Counted from the first letter of the stretch, positions 1-8,741 are shown. The stretch is 64,000 nt of DNA from VRUE01 sp963742535 (GCA_963742535.1 CAVUMC010000002.1:744001-808000), one strand, 5' to 3'. Notes: generated by a model not told the origin, from the letters alone. A program made the numbers and translations.

Positions 1-2
1 CG

Positions 3-800
3 CTGCTGCGGGGAGAGCTCTCTCCGGCGCGAACTCCAGGTGGTGAGGATGCCGCCCGCAAGCGGCTACGCGCCTTCCTCCGCGACGGCCTTAGCGGCTA
101 CGCCGACCACCACGACGACCTGCCGGGCGATCAGACCTCCAGCCTCAGCGCCTACCTACGCTTCGGCTGCATCTCACCACTGGAGCTACTCGGCGAGGCC
201 CGCTCGCGGCGCGGCGGCGAGGCCTTCGCCCGCCAGCTCTGTTGGCGTGACTTCCACCACCAGGTGCTGGCGGCGAATCCCTCGCTGCCGAATCGCGACT
301 ACCGCCCGCGGGGCGATCGCTGGTCACGCTCGCAACGGGCCTTCGAGGCCTGGCGCGAGGGCCGCACCGGCTACCCGATCGTCGACGCGGCGATGCGCCA
401 GCTCCAGCGCGAGGGGCGCATGCACAACCGGGCGCGGATGATCGTCGCCTCCTTCCTCACCAAGGACCTCTACGTCGACTGGCGCTGGGGCGCCCGCCAC
501 TTTTGGGACCTGCTCAGCGACGGCGAGATCGCCAACAACGCGGGCAACTGGCAATGGGTCGCCGGCACCGGCAACGACACCCGCCCCAACCGCGTCTTCA
601 ACCCGATCCGCCAGGCCCACCGCTTCGACCCGCAGGGCACCTACGTGCGGCGCTACTTGCCCGAGCTGGAGGCGATCGAGGGCAAAGCCGTGCACGAGCC
701 CTGGCGCCTGGACAGCGCACGCCGGCGACAACTCGATTACCCCGAGCCGATCGTCGACCACGACGACGCGGCCGCTGCCTTCCTCGCCAGGCGCACGTAG
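3..800 (+). CDS. Deoxyribodipyrimidine photolyase / cryptochrome family, C-terminal part (5' end outside window)
   Basis: The reading frame is open from base 3 to a TAG at 798-800, so the gene enters from the left edge and only about 265 C-terminal residues are present. They form the alpha-helical FAD-binding domain of photolyases: a YLRFGCISP segment, CWRDFHHQ, GRTGYPIVDAAMRQL, MHNRARMIVASFL, and the flavin/substrate loop NAGNWQWVAGTGND followed by RVFNP. The family uses reduced FAD and blue light to split pyrimidine dimers in DNA; cryptochromes share the fold. The antenna-binding N-terminal domain is not in view, so photolyase subclass cannot be assigned. The next gene starts 10 bases downstream on the same strand. 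Confidence 0.9.
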   Translation: MLRGELSPARTPGGEDAARKRLRAFLRDGLSGYADHHDDLPGDQTSSLSAYLRFGCISPLELLGEARSRRGGEAFARQLCWRDFHHQVLAANPSLPNRDYRPRGDRWSRSQRAFEAWREGRTGYPIVDAAMRQLQREGRMHNRARMIVASFLTKDLYVDWRWGARHFWDLLSDGEIANNAGNWQWVAGTGNDTRPNRVFNPIRQAHRFDPQGTYVRRYLPELEAIEGKAVHEPWRLDSARRRQLDYPEPIVDHDDAAAAFLARRT

Positions 801-809
801 GATCGGCAC

Positions 810-1526
810 GTGGGAAGGCTCGCGGTGGTGCTCGGCAGCAGTGCGCTCGGCCCCGGCGGCGAGGCAATCGCCGCGGCGGGCGCCGAGCATGGCGCCGCGA
901 TCGTGCAGCGCCACGACGGTGGCAGCTACGTCCCTCTTCGTGAGGTCGATCCCGAGGGCGGCGCCTACGTCCTCCCCCATGAGATCGACCACGAGGCCAA
1001 CCTGCGCGCCCTGGCCGAGCAGGGTTGCGACCGCGTGCTGGCGATTGGCTCGGTCGGCTCGCTCGACGCCAACCTGCCGGTCGGTGCCCTGCTCTGTCCC
1101 GACGATTTCATCGCCCTCCACCTCGGCCTCTCGACTTTTCCCGACGAGCGCGCCCACCGCGCGCCGCGCTTCGACCCGACTTGGCGGGCGGAAGTGATCG
1201 CCGCCTGGAGTGCCAGCGGCGGCGAGCTGCGCGACGGCGGCGTCTACTGGCAGGCGATCGGGCCGCGCTTCGAGACCCCGGCCGAGATCCGCTTGATGGC
1301 CGCTCACGCTGACGTGGTCGGGATGACGATCGCCTCCGAGTGCATCGTCGCCGCTGAGCTGGGGCTCGCCTACGCCGCGGTCTGCGTGGTCGACAACCTC
1401 GGCAACGGAATCGGCCAGGAGCCGCTGGAGATCATCGAGCTGGAAGCGGCGCGTGGGGCCAACGCCCTGCAGCTGCACGACGGGCTCGCTGCGGTGCTGC
1501 CGCAACTGGGCGCGGTCGGTCCATGA
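810..1526 (+). CDS. Purine/methylthio-nucleoside phosphorylase (MTAP/PNP family)
   Basis: A 238-residue protein from a GTG start. It has the MTAP/PNP pattern: an N-terminal LAVVLGSSALG loop, GSVGSL (phosphate/ribose region), YWQAIGPRFETPAEIRL and VVGMTIASE. The family cleaves purine nucleosides or methylthio-nucleosides with phosphate. The base-contact segment reads VVDNLGNG. Asp there resembles MTAP-type enzymes acting on 6-aminopurines, whereas PNPs carry Asn, but this is weak evidence for substrate. The stop overlaps the start of the MTA/SAH deaminase-like gene by 4 bp (ATGA), so the two are co-translated. MTA or methylthioinosine salvage is therefore the best guess. Confidence 0.8.
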   Translation: MGRLAVVLGSSALGPGGEAIAAAGAEHGAAIVQRHDGGSYVPLREVDPEGGAYVLPHEIDHEANLRALAEQGCDRVLAIGSVGSLDANLPVGALLCPDDFIALHLGLSTFPDERAHRAPRFDPTWRAEVIAAWSASGGELRDGGVYWQAIGPRFETPAEIRLMAAHADVVGMTIASECIVAAELGLAYAAVCVVDNLGNGIGQEPLEIIELEAARGANALQLHDGLAAVLPQLGAVGP

Positions 1527-2774
1527 GCAGCGCATCGCTGACCGTCACCGACGCCGTTCTCGACGGCGAGACGGTTGGAATGCGCTGCGTCGACGGCGAG
1601 ATCGAGACGCTCGGGCCTGCGGTCACGCCGCAGCCCGGCGACGAGACCATCGACGCCGCGGGCGCGCCACTGGTCGCCCCGCTGGTCAATGGCCATACCC
1701 ACGCGGCGATGACCCTCTTCCGCGGCTACGGCGGCGACCTGCCGCTGATGCGCTGGCTGCAGGAGGCGATCTGGCCGATCGAGCAGAAGCTCGAGCCGGA
1801 AGACGTCTACTGGGGGACGCGGCTGGCCTGCCTGGAGATGATCCGCACCGGCACGGCGCGCTTCTGGGACATGTACTGGCACCCGGGGGAATCGGCGCGC
1901 GCGGTCGTCGACGCCGGCCTGCGGGCGACGATCGGCGGCCCGCTCTTCGACGCCGATGGCGAGACCGCGGCGATGCGGGACAAGGCCCTGGCCAACCTCG
2001 ATGCGCTGTCCGGCTTCGACGGCGCGGTCGGCGTATCGCTGGCGCCGCACTCGATCTACACGGTCAGCGAAGGCCTGCTGCGCTGGGTCGCCGAGACCGC
2101 GGCCGAGCGCGGGGTCGCGATCCAGATCCACCTCTCCGAGACCGAACAAGAGGTAGTCGACTGCGTCGAGCGGCATGGCCTACGCCCGGCCGCCTACCTG
2201 GACCGGCTCGGCGTGCTCGGCGAGCGCACCGTGCTCGCCCACGGCGTCTGGCTGGACCAGGCGGAGCTGGAGCTGGTCGCCGCCCGGGGCTGCACCGTCG
2301 TCGCCAACCCGGTCGCCAACATGAAGCTAGCCGTCGGCGGCGTCTTCCCCTACCCCGCCGCCCGCGAGGCGGGGGTGCGCGTTGGCCTCGGCACCGACGG
2401 CGCCGGCTCCAACGACTCGCTCGACCTCTTCTCCGACCTCAAGGTCTTCGCCCTCTCCCAGCGCCACACCGCCGCCGACGCCACCGTCATCCCCGCCGCC
2501 GAGGCATGGGACATCGCTACCGGCGCCTCCTCCCCCCTCCTCTCCGCCGAACTGGTGAGTGGGCGCCGCGGACTTTCTGCTGCTGCGGGGAGACGCGCCG
2601 GAGCTCGCGTTGGGGGACCTGCATTCGGACCTGGTTTACGCGGCAAGTGGGTCAGTCGTCGACACAACGGTGGTTGGCGGGCAGGTGCTGATGCGCGGCG
2701 GCAAGGTGCCCGGCGCAGAGGAAGTAGTCGCGCGCGCGGTGGAGTGCTCGCGGCGTCTCGGCATCTCCACTTAG
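1523..2774 (+). CDS. mtaD: 5'-methylthioadenosine/S-adenosylhomocysteine deaminase-like amidohydrolase (frameshifted near 2555)
   Basis: A metal-dependent amidohydrolase that would hydrolytically deaminate MTA or SAH. Metal ligand motifs are NGHTHAAMTLFRG near residue 55, IHLSETEQEV, LAHGVWLD and GTDGAGSNDSLDLF. The first frame runs to about 2555. The conserved C-terminal strand (DFLLLRGD, then DLVYAASGSVVDTTVVGG) continues in the next frame to a TAG at 2772-2774. One extra base in the GTGGGC stretch near 2555 would explain the break, so this is probably a sequence indel in an intact ~415-residue gene, though a true pseudogene is possible. It overlaps the upstream phosphorylase by 4 bp. Confidence 0.8.
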
Positions 2775-2788
2775 CCTCTCTCTAATTT

Positions 2789-2805
2789 ATACCCCTGGGG
2801 GGTAT
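2789..2805. promoter_or_regulatory. CsoR/FrmR-type metal-sensor operator-like palindrome
   Basis: ATACCCC and GGGGTAT form perfect 7-bp inverted arms around TGG, ending 16 bases before the GTG of the DUF318 permease. Short TACCCC/GGGGTA palindromes with a G-tract are the known targets of CsoR/RcnR-family copper or nickel repressors. The match and position suggest metal-responsive control. No CsoR gene lies in the window, so the regulator is inferred. Confidence 0.55.
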
Positions 2806-2821
2806 CTGTTACGGTGACTCC

Positions 2822-3958
2822 GTGGCGGACATCGTCGACACGATCCTCGAGGGTTTCAAGCAGTCCTTCCTGATGGCTTACGAGGTCTGGTGGGCGCTGG
2901 TGCTCGGCTTCGCGATCTCCGGCATCGTCCAGGCCTGGGTGCCACGCGAGCGGATCGAGGCGACAATGGCCGGCGAGGGAGCGAGGCCAGTGGCCTGGGC
3001 GACCGGGCTCGGCGCTGCTTCCTCCTCCTGCTCCTACGCGGCGATCGCGATCGCCAAGAGCCTCTTCCAGAAGGGCGCCTCGGCCGCGGCGGCGCTCGCC
3101 TTTCAGTTCGCTTCGACCAACCTGGTCTGGGAGCTGGGGCTGGTGCTCTGGGTCCTGCTCGGCTGGCAGTTCACCCTCGCCGAGTACCTCGGCGGCATCC
3201 TGATGATCGTGCTGATGGCCGTCTTCCTGCGCGCCTTCGTCTCACCGCGTTTGGAGGAGCAGGCGCGGGAGCACGCCCAGGAGGCAGACGCGGGGCATGA
3301 GCACGACCACGGCGCGGCGGCAGACGAGACGAGTTGGCGCGAGCGGATCACCACCGCCGCCGGCTGGAGCGAGGTCGCGCTCAATTTCCGCGGCGACTGG
3401 CAGATGCTCTGGAAGGAGATCGGCATCGGCTTCCTGCTCGCCGGCTTCATCGGCCTGCTCGGCGACGACTTCTTCAACGTTCTCTTCATCACCGACGCCC
3501 CGGGCTGGCTCGTCGCGATCGAGAACGTGGTCGTCGGTCCATTGATCGCGATGCTCAGCTTCGTCTGCTCGGTCGGCAACATCCCCCTTGCCGCCGTGCT
3601 CTGGTCCGGCGGGATCAGCTTCGCCGGCGTGATGGCCTTCATCTTCGCCGACCTGATCGTGCTGCCGATCATCGCGATCTACCGCAAGTACTACGGCTGG
3701 ACCTTCACGATCCGCATCGTCACCCTGATGCTGGCGACGATGATCGTTGCCGCGCTGGCGATCGACGCCTTCTTCAGCCTGGCCGGCCTGATCCCCGAGA
3801 CGCGCCCCAGCCGCGAGGACGTCTTCGGCTCGGTCGAGCTCGACTACAAGCTGGTCCTCAACATCATCGGCACGGCCATCTTCGCGGCGCTCTTTTGGCT
3901 TGGCAGAAGGGCTCAGCCCGGGGCGCCGAGCTGTCCTGCCCACGCCCAACACGCTTAG
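2822..3958 (+). CDS. Predicted permease, DUF318/ArsP-like family
   Basis: A 378-residue membrane protein from a GTG start just after a metal-type palindrome. Transmembrane segments cover roughly residues 20-40, 55-75, 85-115, 120-140, and after a His-rich cytosolic linker (HEHDHG, near 160) 200-220, 235-265, 270-290, 300-320 and 340-360. The two halves carry the family hallmarks: GLGAASSSCSYAAIAIAKSL in the first and SFVCSVGNIPLAAVLW in the second, each with a Cys in a broken helix. ArsP relatives export organoarsenicals; other members are linked to metals or thiols. The His-rich loop and the operator favour a metal-related substrate, but this is inference. Confidence 0.8.
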   Translation: MADIVDTILEGFKQSFLMAYEVWWALVLGFAISGIVQAWVPRERIEATMAGEGARPVAWATGLGAASSSCSYAAIAIAKSLFQKGASAAAALAFQFASTNLVWELGLVLWVLLGWQFTLAEYLGGILMIVLMAVFLRAFVSPRLEEQAREHAQEADAGHEHDHGAAADETSWRERITTAAGWSEVALNFRGDWQMLWKEIGIGFLLAGFIGLLGDDFFNVLFITDAPGWLVAIENVVVGPLIAMLSFVCSVGNIPLAAVLWSGGISFAGVMAFIFADLIVLPIIAIYRKYYGWTFTIRIVTLMLATMIVAALAIDAFFSLAGLIPETRPSREDVFGSVELDYKLVLNIIGTAIFAALFWLGRRAQPGAPSCPAHAQHA

Positions 3959-3966
3959 CGCCGCAG

Positions 3967-3978
3967 CCCCAGGGGTAT
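3967..3978. repeat. Inverted 12-bp copy of the metal-operator half sequence
   Basis: CCCCAGGGGTAT here is the exact reverse complement of the first 12 bases of the palindrome at 2789. It lies 14 bases before the GTG of the osmoprotectant ABC ATPase gene and 9 bases after the permease stop. The second arm is missing (GCTG instead of GGTAT), so it is at best a half site. Confidence 0.4.
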
Positions 3979-3991
3979 AGGCTCGGGCCGA

Positions 3992-5182
3992 GTGCCCAGC
4001 GACGAGGTGACTGAGCGAGGGTCGAACAGCGGCGCGTCAGCCGTCCGCTACGCAGGCGCCAGCAAGCGCTACCCCGGCTCTGCCAAAGCGGCGGTCGACG
4101 AGCTCACGCTCGAGGTCCCGGCGGGTGAGATCTGCGTCCTGGTCGGCCCCTCCGGCTGCGGCAAGACGACGGCGATGCGGATGGTCAACCGCATGGTCGA
4201 GCCAACCTCCGGCGACATCCTGATCGGCGAGCGCTCGGTGCGCGAGCGCAGCCCGGCTCAACTGCGGCGCGAGATCGGCTACGTAATCCAGCAGATCGGC
4301 CTCTTCCCTCACCGCACGATCGCGCAGAACATCGGCGCCGTTCCCCAGCTGCTCGGCTGGAAGAAGGAGCGCACGGCCACCCGCGCCGCCGAGCTGCTCG
4401 CCCTGGTTGGGCTCGACCCCGATCTTGCCGAGCGCTACCCGGCGCAGCTCTCCGGCGGCCAGCAACAGCGCGTCGGCGTCGCCCGCGCCCTCGCCGCTGA
4501 CCCGCTGGTGATGCTGATGGACGAGCCCTTCGGCGCGATCGACCCGATCAATCGCGAGCGCCTGCAGAACGAGTTCCTCCGCCTACAGGCGGAGATCGGC
4601 AAGACCGTCCTCTTCGTCACCCACGACATCGACGAGGCGATCAAGATGGGCGACCGGATCGCGATCATGCGCGAGGGCGGCAAAGTGGCCCAGTACGCGA
4701 CCCCGGCCGAGCTGCTGATGGACCCCGCCGATGAGTTCGTCGAGGACTTCGTCGGCGCCGACCGGGCGCTGAAGCGCTTGGCCTTGATGCGGGTCTCAGA
4801 CATCGACCTCTGGAAAGCGCCGCTGGCCCAAGTGGGTCAGGCGACCGCCGAGGTGCGGGTCGAGCTCGAGGGCGCCGAAATCCCCTATCCCCTGCTCGTC
4901 GACGACGAGCGCCGCCCGCTCGGCTGGCTCTCCGAGCGCGACCTTGCCGGCGAGCAGGTACCGGCCAAGCCCGACTCACCCCTCGGCCCGCTGCTCGATC
5001 GCGACGACATCATGCGCGACGCGCTCGCCGACCTGCTGCAGGGCGAGGCGCAGTACGCCGCCGTGGTCGACCACGAAGGTCGCATCGACGGCGTCCTATC
5101 GGTCGAGATCATCTCCGAGTTCCTCTCCTCCCCCGAGGCCAAGACCGAGGAGCATTCGGCGACGGAGCGGCCCCATGGCTAG
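3992..5182 (+). CDS. opuCA: Osmoprotectant (glycine betaine/choline-type) ABC transporter ATP-binding protein with CBS pair
   Basis: A 396-residue ATPase from a GTG start. Walker A GPSGCGKT lies at about 53-60, followed by a Q-loop, the signature LSGGQQQR near 153 and Walker B LMLMDEPFGAIDP. Residues 265-380 form a tandem CBS region (VSDIDLWKAP, then LLVDDERRPLGWLSE and AAVVDHEGRIDGVLS), as in OpuCA/ProV proteins that sense ionic strength or nucleotides. It would power uptake of compatible solutes through the two permeases encoded next. The stop overlaps the start of the first permease gene by 8 bp, and the five genes to 8741 read as one operon. Confidence 0.92.
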   Translation: MPSDEVTERGSNSGASAVRYAGASKRYPGSAKAAVDELTLEVPAGEICVLVGPSGCGKTTAMRMVNRMVEPTSGDILIGERSVRERSPAQLRREIGYVIQQIGLFPHRTIAQNIGAVPQLLGWKKERTATRAAELLALVGLDPDLAERYPAQLSGGQQQRVGVARALAADPLVMLMDEPFGAIDPINRERLQNEFLRLQAEIGKTVLFVTHDIDEAIKMGDRIAIMREGGKVAQYATPAELLMDPADEFVEDFVGADRALKRLALMRVSDIDLWKAPLAQVGQATAEVRVELEGAEIPYPLLVDDERRPLGWLSERDLAGEQVPAKPDSPLGPLLDRDDIMRDALADLLQGEAQYAAVVDHEGRIDGVLSVEIISEFLSSPEAKTEEHSATERPHG

Positions 5183-5912
5183 CGCCATCACGCTCGCCGC
5201 CGTCGGTGAAGTCGGCAAAGGGTTCATCCAGGAACGGACCTCCGAGACGCTGCCCTGCCAGGCGACCAACAAGCTCTTCTGCTGGGACTGGGCGGGCGAA
5301 CACATCAACCGCTACGAGACGCCGACCCTGCAACACCTCGAGCTGGTCGTGATCTCAGTCCTGGTCGGGTTCCTCGTCGCCTTTGTCCTCGCCCTACTGG
5401 CCCACCGGCACCACTGGCTGCAACCGCCGCTGCTCATCGGCACCGGCGTCCTCTACACGATCCCCAGTGTCGCCTTTTTCTTCCTGCTGCTGCCACTGAC
5501 CGGCCGGGGAACGGACACGGCGATCATCGCTCTCAGCGCTTACACGCTGCAGATCATCTTCCGCAACACGATGATCGGCTTTGCCAACGTGCCGCGCGCG
5601 GTCGTCGACGCCGCCCGGGGCATGGGGCAAACCGACCGCCAGATCCTCTGGCGAGTCGAGCTGCCGTTGGCGATGCCGGAGATCTTTGCCGGCCTGCAGG
5701 TGGCCACGGTCAGCACCGTGGCAATCGCCACGCTGGCCGCATTCGCCGGCGGCGGTGGCCTCGGCGAACCGATTCTCAAAGGCGGCATCAGTTTCAAGAC
5801 GAACCTGATCATCGCCGGGGGCATCGCCTTCCTGATCGCGGTCAGCCTCGGCCTGATCCTCTTCGCGGTCCAGCGCTACCTGACCCCATGGCGACGCCTA
5901 AGGCAGGCGTGA
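5175..5912 (+). CDS. opuCB: Osmoprotectant ABC transporter permease
   Basis: A 245-residue inner-membrane permease starting at the ATG inside the end of the ATPase gene. After a ~55-residue N-terminal part with two Cys it has about five to six membrane helices. The EAA-type coupling loop is VVDAARGMGQTDRQILWRVELPLAMPEI, followed by a GGGGLGEPI segment. This is the OpuCB/OpuCD family (BPD_transp_1) that forms the channel with the CBS-type ATPase. The stop codon shares its last base with the next ATG (TGATG), so the two permeases are translationally coupled. Confidence 0.9.
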   Translation: MASAITLAAVGEVGKGFIQERTSETLPCQATNKLFCWDWAGEHINRYETPTLQHLELVVISVLVGFLVAFVLALLAHRHHWLQPPLLIGTGVLYTIPSVAFFFLLLPLTGRGTDTAIIALSAYTLQIIFRNTMIGFANVPRAVVDAARGMGQTDRQILWRVELPLAMPEIFAGLQVATVSTVAIATLAAFAGGGGLGEPILKGGISFKTNLIIAGGIAFLIAVSLGLILFAVQRYLTPWRRLRQA

Positions 5913-6631
5913 TGATCACACCGCTCCTCAGCCCTCCCCTTGCCTCGATTCAGGGCGCGATCGAATTCATCTTCACTCCGCAGACCTCGAACGTGACCGG
6001 CGGAAAAACCGTCGGCGGCATCGACCAGGTGGTCGAACTACTGCTCAACCAGCTCGAACTGACCATCTTCGCCCTCGCCCTCTCGATGGTCATCGCGCTG
6101 CCGGTCGGGCTCTACCTCGGCCATCGTGGCACCGGTGAACTGTTCGCCACTGTGATCGGCAACGCGGGGCGGGCGATTCCCGAGCTGGCGCTGATCGCAT
6201 TCATGGCGGCGCTGATCGGGGTCGGAGTCGCCAATCTGACGATCGCCCTCGCCGTCCTCGGCATACCGCCGCTGCTGACCAATTCCTTCGTCGGCATCCA
6301 CCAAGTCGATCGCTCCGCGGTCGATGCCGCGCGGGGAATGGGCATGACCGAGTTCGAGATCCTTCGCAAGGTAGAGATCCCGCTTGCGATACCAACCCTT
6401 TTCGCCGGAATCCGCTCGGCGACGATCGCGATCGTCGCCACCGCCACGATCGCCCCGATCGCCGGGGTTCTCACTCTCGGCGATTTCATCATCAACCAAA
6501 ACGTCTATGGCGATAACGGTGTGCTGGCAGGGGCGATCCTGGTCGCCCTGCTCGCCCTGACGCTCGAGTTCAGCCTTGCCACGTTGCAACGTCGGCTCAC
6601 TTCGAAAGGCTTGAAGCTCAACCCAGCATGA
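5912..6631 (+). CDS. opuCD: Osmoprotectant ABC transporter second permease
   Basis: A 239-residue permease whose ATG at 5912 shares one base with the previous stop, which is why this start is preferred over the in-frame ATG at 5888. It contains the coupling loop VDAARGMGMTEFEILRKVEIPLAIP, near-identical in layout to its neighbour, then an IAPIAGVLTLGDFI segment and a final helix. It pairs with the first permease to form the heterodimeric channel of an OpuC-type importer. The binding-protein gene starts 34 bases downstream behind a GAGAGGA ribosome site. Confidence 0.9.
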   Translation: MITPLLSPPLASIQGAIEFIFTPQTSNVTGGKTVGGIDQVVELLLNQLELTIFALALSMVIALPVGLYLGHRGTGELFATVIGNAGRAIPELALIAFMAALIGVGVANLTIALAVLGIPPLLTNSFVGIHQVDRSAVDAARGMGMTEFEILRKVEIPLAIPTLFAGIRSATIAIVATATIAPIAGVLTLGDFIINQNVYGDNGVLAGAILVALLALTLEFSLATLQRRLTSKGLKLNPA

Positions 6632-6665
6632 ATCTCGTCCGTGCAAACGACAAGAGAGGAATCCA

Positions 6666-7655
6666 ATGAGGTCCGAGTTCACTCGTCTGCGAGCAGCCGT
6701 CGCCATGCTGCTCGCCCTAGCCCTCAGCCTTGGCGTGGTCGCCTGCGGCAGCAGCGACGACGACAGCACGAGCAGCAGTGAAGAAGGTGGCGGCGCCGGG
6801 GCAATCGTCTCCAACTCCGACAACTCCAAAGTCAGCCTGACGATCGGCTCGAAGAACTTCCCCGAACAGGAAATCCTCGGCGAAATCTACGCGCAGGCCC
6901 TCAAGGCCGCGGGCTACAAGGTGAAGAGCGACCTCAACCTCGGCTCCGAAACAGTGGCCCACCAGGCGGTCAAATCGGGTGCGATCTCCGGCTACCCGGA
7001 GTACGCGAGCACGGCCCTGACCTCGTTCTTCGGAGTCGAACCCGAAGAAGTTCCCGCCGGTGCCACGCCTGCGTATGAAAAGGCGAAGGGCGAATTCGAA
7101 AAGGAAGGGCTCACCGCCTTCCCGCCGACGCCGTTTGCCAGTGCCAACGCGGTCGGCACGACGACCAAGTTCGCCGAAAAGGAAGGGCTGAAAACGATCT
7201 CCGACCTCGAAGGCAAGTCGGAAAAAATGACCCTTTACGGCTCGCCCGAGTGCCGCCAGCGGATCGACTGCCTGGCCGGGCTCGAAAAGTACTACGGGCT
7301 CAAATTCAAGTCATTCCACCCGGTCGACATCGGCCTCCGCTACACCGTGCTCGAAAAGGGCCAGGCCGACCTCTCGATCCTCTTCACCACCGACCCACAG
7401 CTGGCGGCGGAGAAAGACAAGTTCGTAATCCTCGAAGACGACAAGGAAGTCTTCCCGGCCGGCAACATCATCTTCGTCAGCAAGAAGTCGACGGTCGAAA
7501 ACGCGGGACCGGACTATGAAAAGACCATCGTCGAGGTGCAGAAGGGCCTGACGCTGGAAGTCATGCAGGAGCTCGACGCCCGGGTCGAACTCGAAAAGCA
7601 GACGCCGAAGGAAGCTGCTGCTGCGTACCTGAAGTCAGCCGGCTACGTCGGCTAG
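6666..7655 (+). CDS. opuCC: Osmoprotectant ABC transporter substrate-binding lipoprotein 1
   Basis: A 329-residue OpuAC-type solute-binding protein. The signal peptide ends in a lipobox (LGVVAC, Cys about 27), followed by a Ser/Asp/Glu-rich linker. The mature domain opens with VSLTIGSKNFPEQEILGEIYAQ, the usual start of quaternary-ammonium binding proteins, and carries a GYPEYASTAL region and two Cys (PECRQRIDCL). It would deliver glycine betaine, choline or a related solute to the permeases upstream. The gene is followed by a closely similar paralogue, with a strong hairpin between them. Confidence 0.9.
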   Translation: MRSEFTRLRAAVAMLLALALSLGVVACGSSDDDSTSSSEEGGGAGAIVSNSDNSKVSLTIGSKNFPEQEILGEIYAQALKAAGYKVKSDLNLGSETVAHQAVKSGAISGYPEYASTALTSFFGVEPEEVPAGATPAYEKAKGEFEKEGLTAFPPTPFASANAVGTTTKFAEKEGLKTISDLEGKSEKMTLYGSPECRQRIDCLAGLEKYYGLKFKSFHPVDIGLRYTVLEKGQADLSILFTTDPQLAAEKDKFVILEDDKEVFPAGNIIFVSKKSTVENAGPDYEKTIVEVQKGLTLEVMQELDARVELEKQTPKEAAAAYLKSAGYVG

Positions 7656-7671
7656 TACCGCCTCCGGCTTA

Positions 7672-7712
7672 GCGACGCGCGTCTGCATTCGCAAGAAGCA
7701 GACGCGCGTCGC
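7672..7712 (+). terminator. Hairpin between the two binding-protein genes (attenuator/processing site)
   Basis: A perfect 15-bp stem (7672-7686 with 7698-7712) around an 11-base loop lies 16 bases after the first binding-protein stop. No T-run follows, so it is more likely a partial terminator or an mRNA-stabilising 3' end than a full intrinsic terminator. It could set different levels of the two lipoproteins. Confidence 0.55.
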
Positions 7713-7781
7713 CCAGCTTCGTCGTAAAGTAGGACGTCTCCGTAACTCTGCCCTTGCGAGCAACAAGTGAGAACGTCTGAA

Positions 7782-8741
7782 ATGAGGCCCCATTTAGCCC
7801 GTCTGCGCGCGACGGCCACCGTACTGCTGGCATTGGCGCTCAGCATCGGCATAGTCGCGTGCGGCGGCAGCTACGAGAGCGACGTTGAAGGTTCGATCTA
7901 TTCGAATCCTGAAAACGGGAAGGTCAGCCTGACGATCGGCTCGAAGAACTTCCCCGAACAGGAAATCCTCGGCGAAATCTACGCGCAAGCCCTGAAAGCC
8001 GCCGGGTACAACGTGAAGAGCGACCTCAATCTCGGCTCCGAAACCGCGGCCCTTCAGGCGGTCAAATCAGGGGCGATTTCGGGCTACCCGGAAGAAGCCT
8101 CAACGGCCCTCACCTCGTTCTTCGGCATCAAACCCAAGGACGTCACCACCAGCTCTACGAGAGCGGCAGAGCAGGCCAATGAAGAATTCGAAAAAGAAGG
8201 GCTCGTCGCCTATGGGCCTACCCCCTATGCCCCTGGTAATGCTTCGGGCACAACGACGAAGTTCGCCCAAGAAAAGGGGCTGAAAACGGTCTTCGACCTG
8301 CAGGGCAAGTCGGAGGACATGACCATCTATGGTCCCGCCGGGTGCCGCCAGCAGATCGACTGCCTGGCCAGGTTGGAAGAGCTCTACGGGCTCAAATTCA
8401 AGTCGTTCCATCCAATCGACACCAGTCGCCGCTACGCGGTGCTGGAAAACGGCGAAGCCGATCTTTCCATCCTCAACGCCACTGACCCGCAGCTCTTCGC
8501 CGAAAAGGAAAAGTTCGTCGCCCTCAAAGACGAAGGACTCCCCGCTGCCAACATCATCTTTATCAGCAAGAAATCGACGGCGGAAAAAGCGGGACCGGAC
8601 TACGAAGAAACGATCCTCGAAGTGCAGCAGGGGCTAACCCTGGAAGTGATGCGTGGACTCAACACCCGGGTCGGGCTCGAAGGAGAGACGCCCAAGGAAG
8701 CTGCCTCTGCTTACCTGGAGTTGAACGGATACGTCGGGTAG
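7782..8741 (+). CDS. Osmoprotectant ABC transporter substrate-binding lipoprotein 2 (tandem paralogue)
   Basis: A 319-residue paralogue of the preceding lipoprotein. The ATG at 7782 is chosen because MRPHLARLRATA aligns residue for residue with the start of paralogue 1; a GTG five codons upstream is also in frame. The lipobox is SIGIVAC. The segment VSLTIGSKNFPEQEILGEIY is identical in both copies, including most codons, while the linker and the region after FFGIKPKDV differ. The Cys pair is kept (GCRQQIDCL). This is a recent tandem duplication that may widen substrate range. The gene ends one base before the convergent MFS stop. Confidence 0.9.
   Translation: MRPHLARLRATATVLLALALSIGIVACGGSYESDVEGSIYSNPENGKVSLTIGSKNFPEQEILGEIYAQALKAAGYNVKSDLNLGSETAALQAVKSGAISGYPEEASTALTSFFGIKPKDVTTSSTRAAEQANEEFEKEGLVAYGPTPYAPGNASGTTTKFAQEKGLKTVFDLQGKSEDMTIYGPAGCRQQIDCLARLEELYGLKFKSFHPIDTSRRYAVLENGEADLSILNATDPQLFAEKEKFVALKDEGLPAANIIFISKKSTAEKAGPDYEETILEVQQGLTLEVMRGLNTRVGLEGETPKEAASAYLELNGYVG

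Noticed and set aside
2540..2570. Programmed frameshift in the MTA/SAH deaminase gene
   Set aside because: No slippery heptamer or downstream pseudoknot is evident, and similar indels occur in many unrelated genes of the window.
7672..7712. Mobile-element end or attachment site between the binding-protein genes
   Set aside because: Only one copy is visible, with no transposase or target duplication; an mRNA hairpin is simpler.
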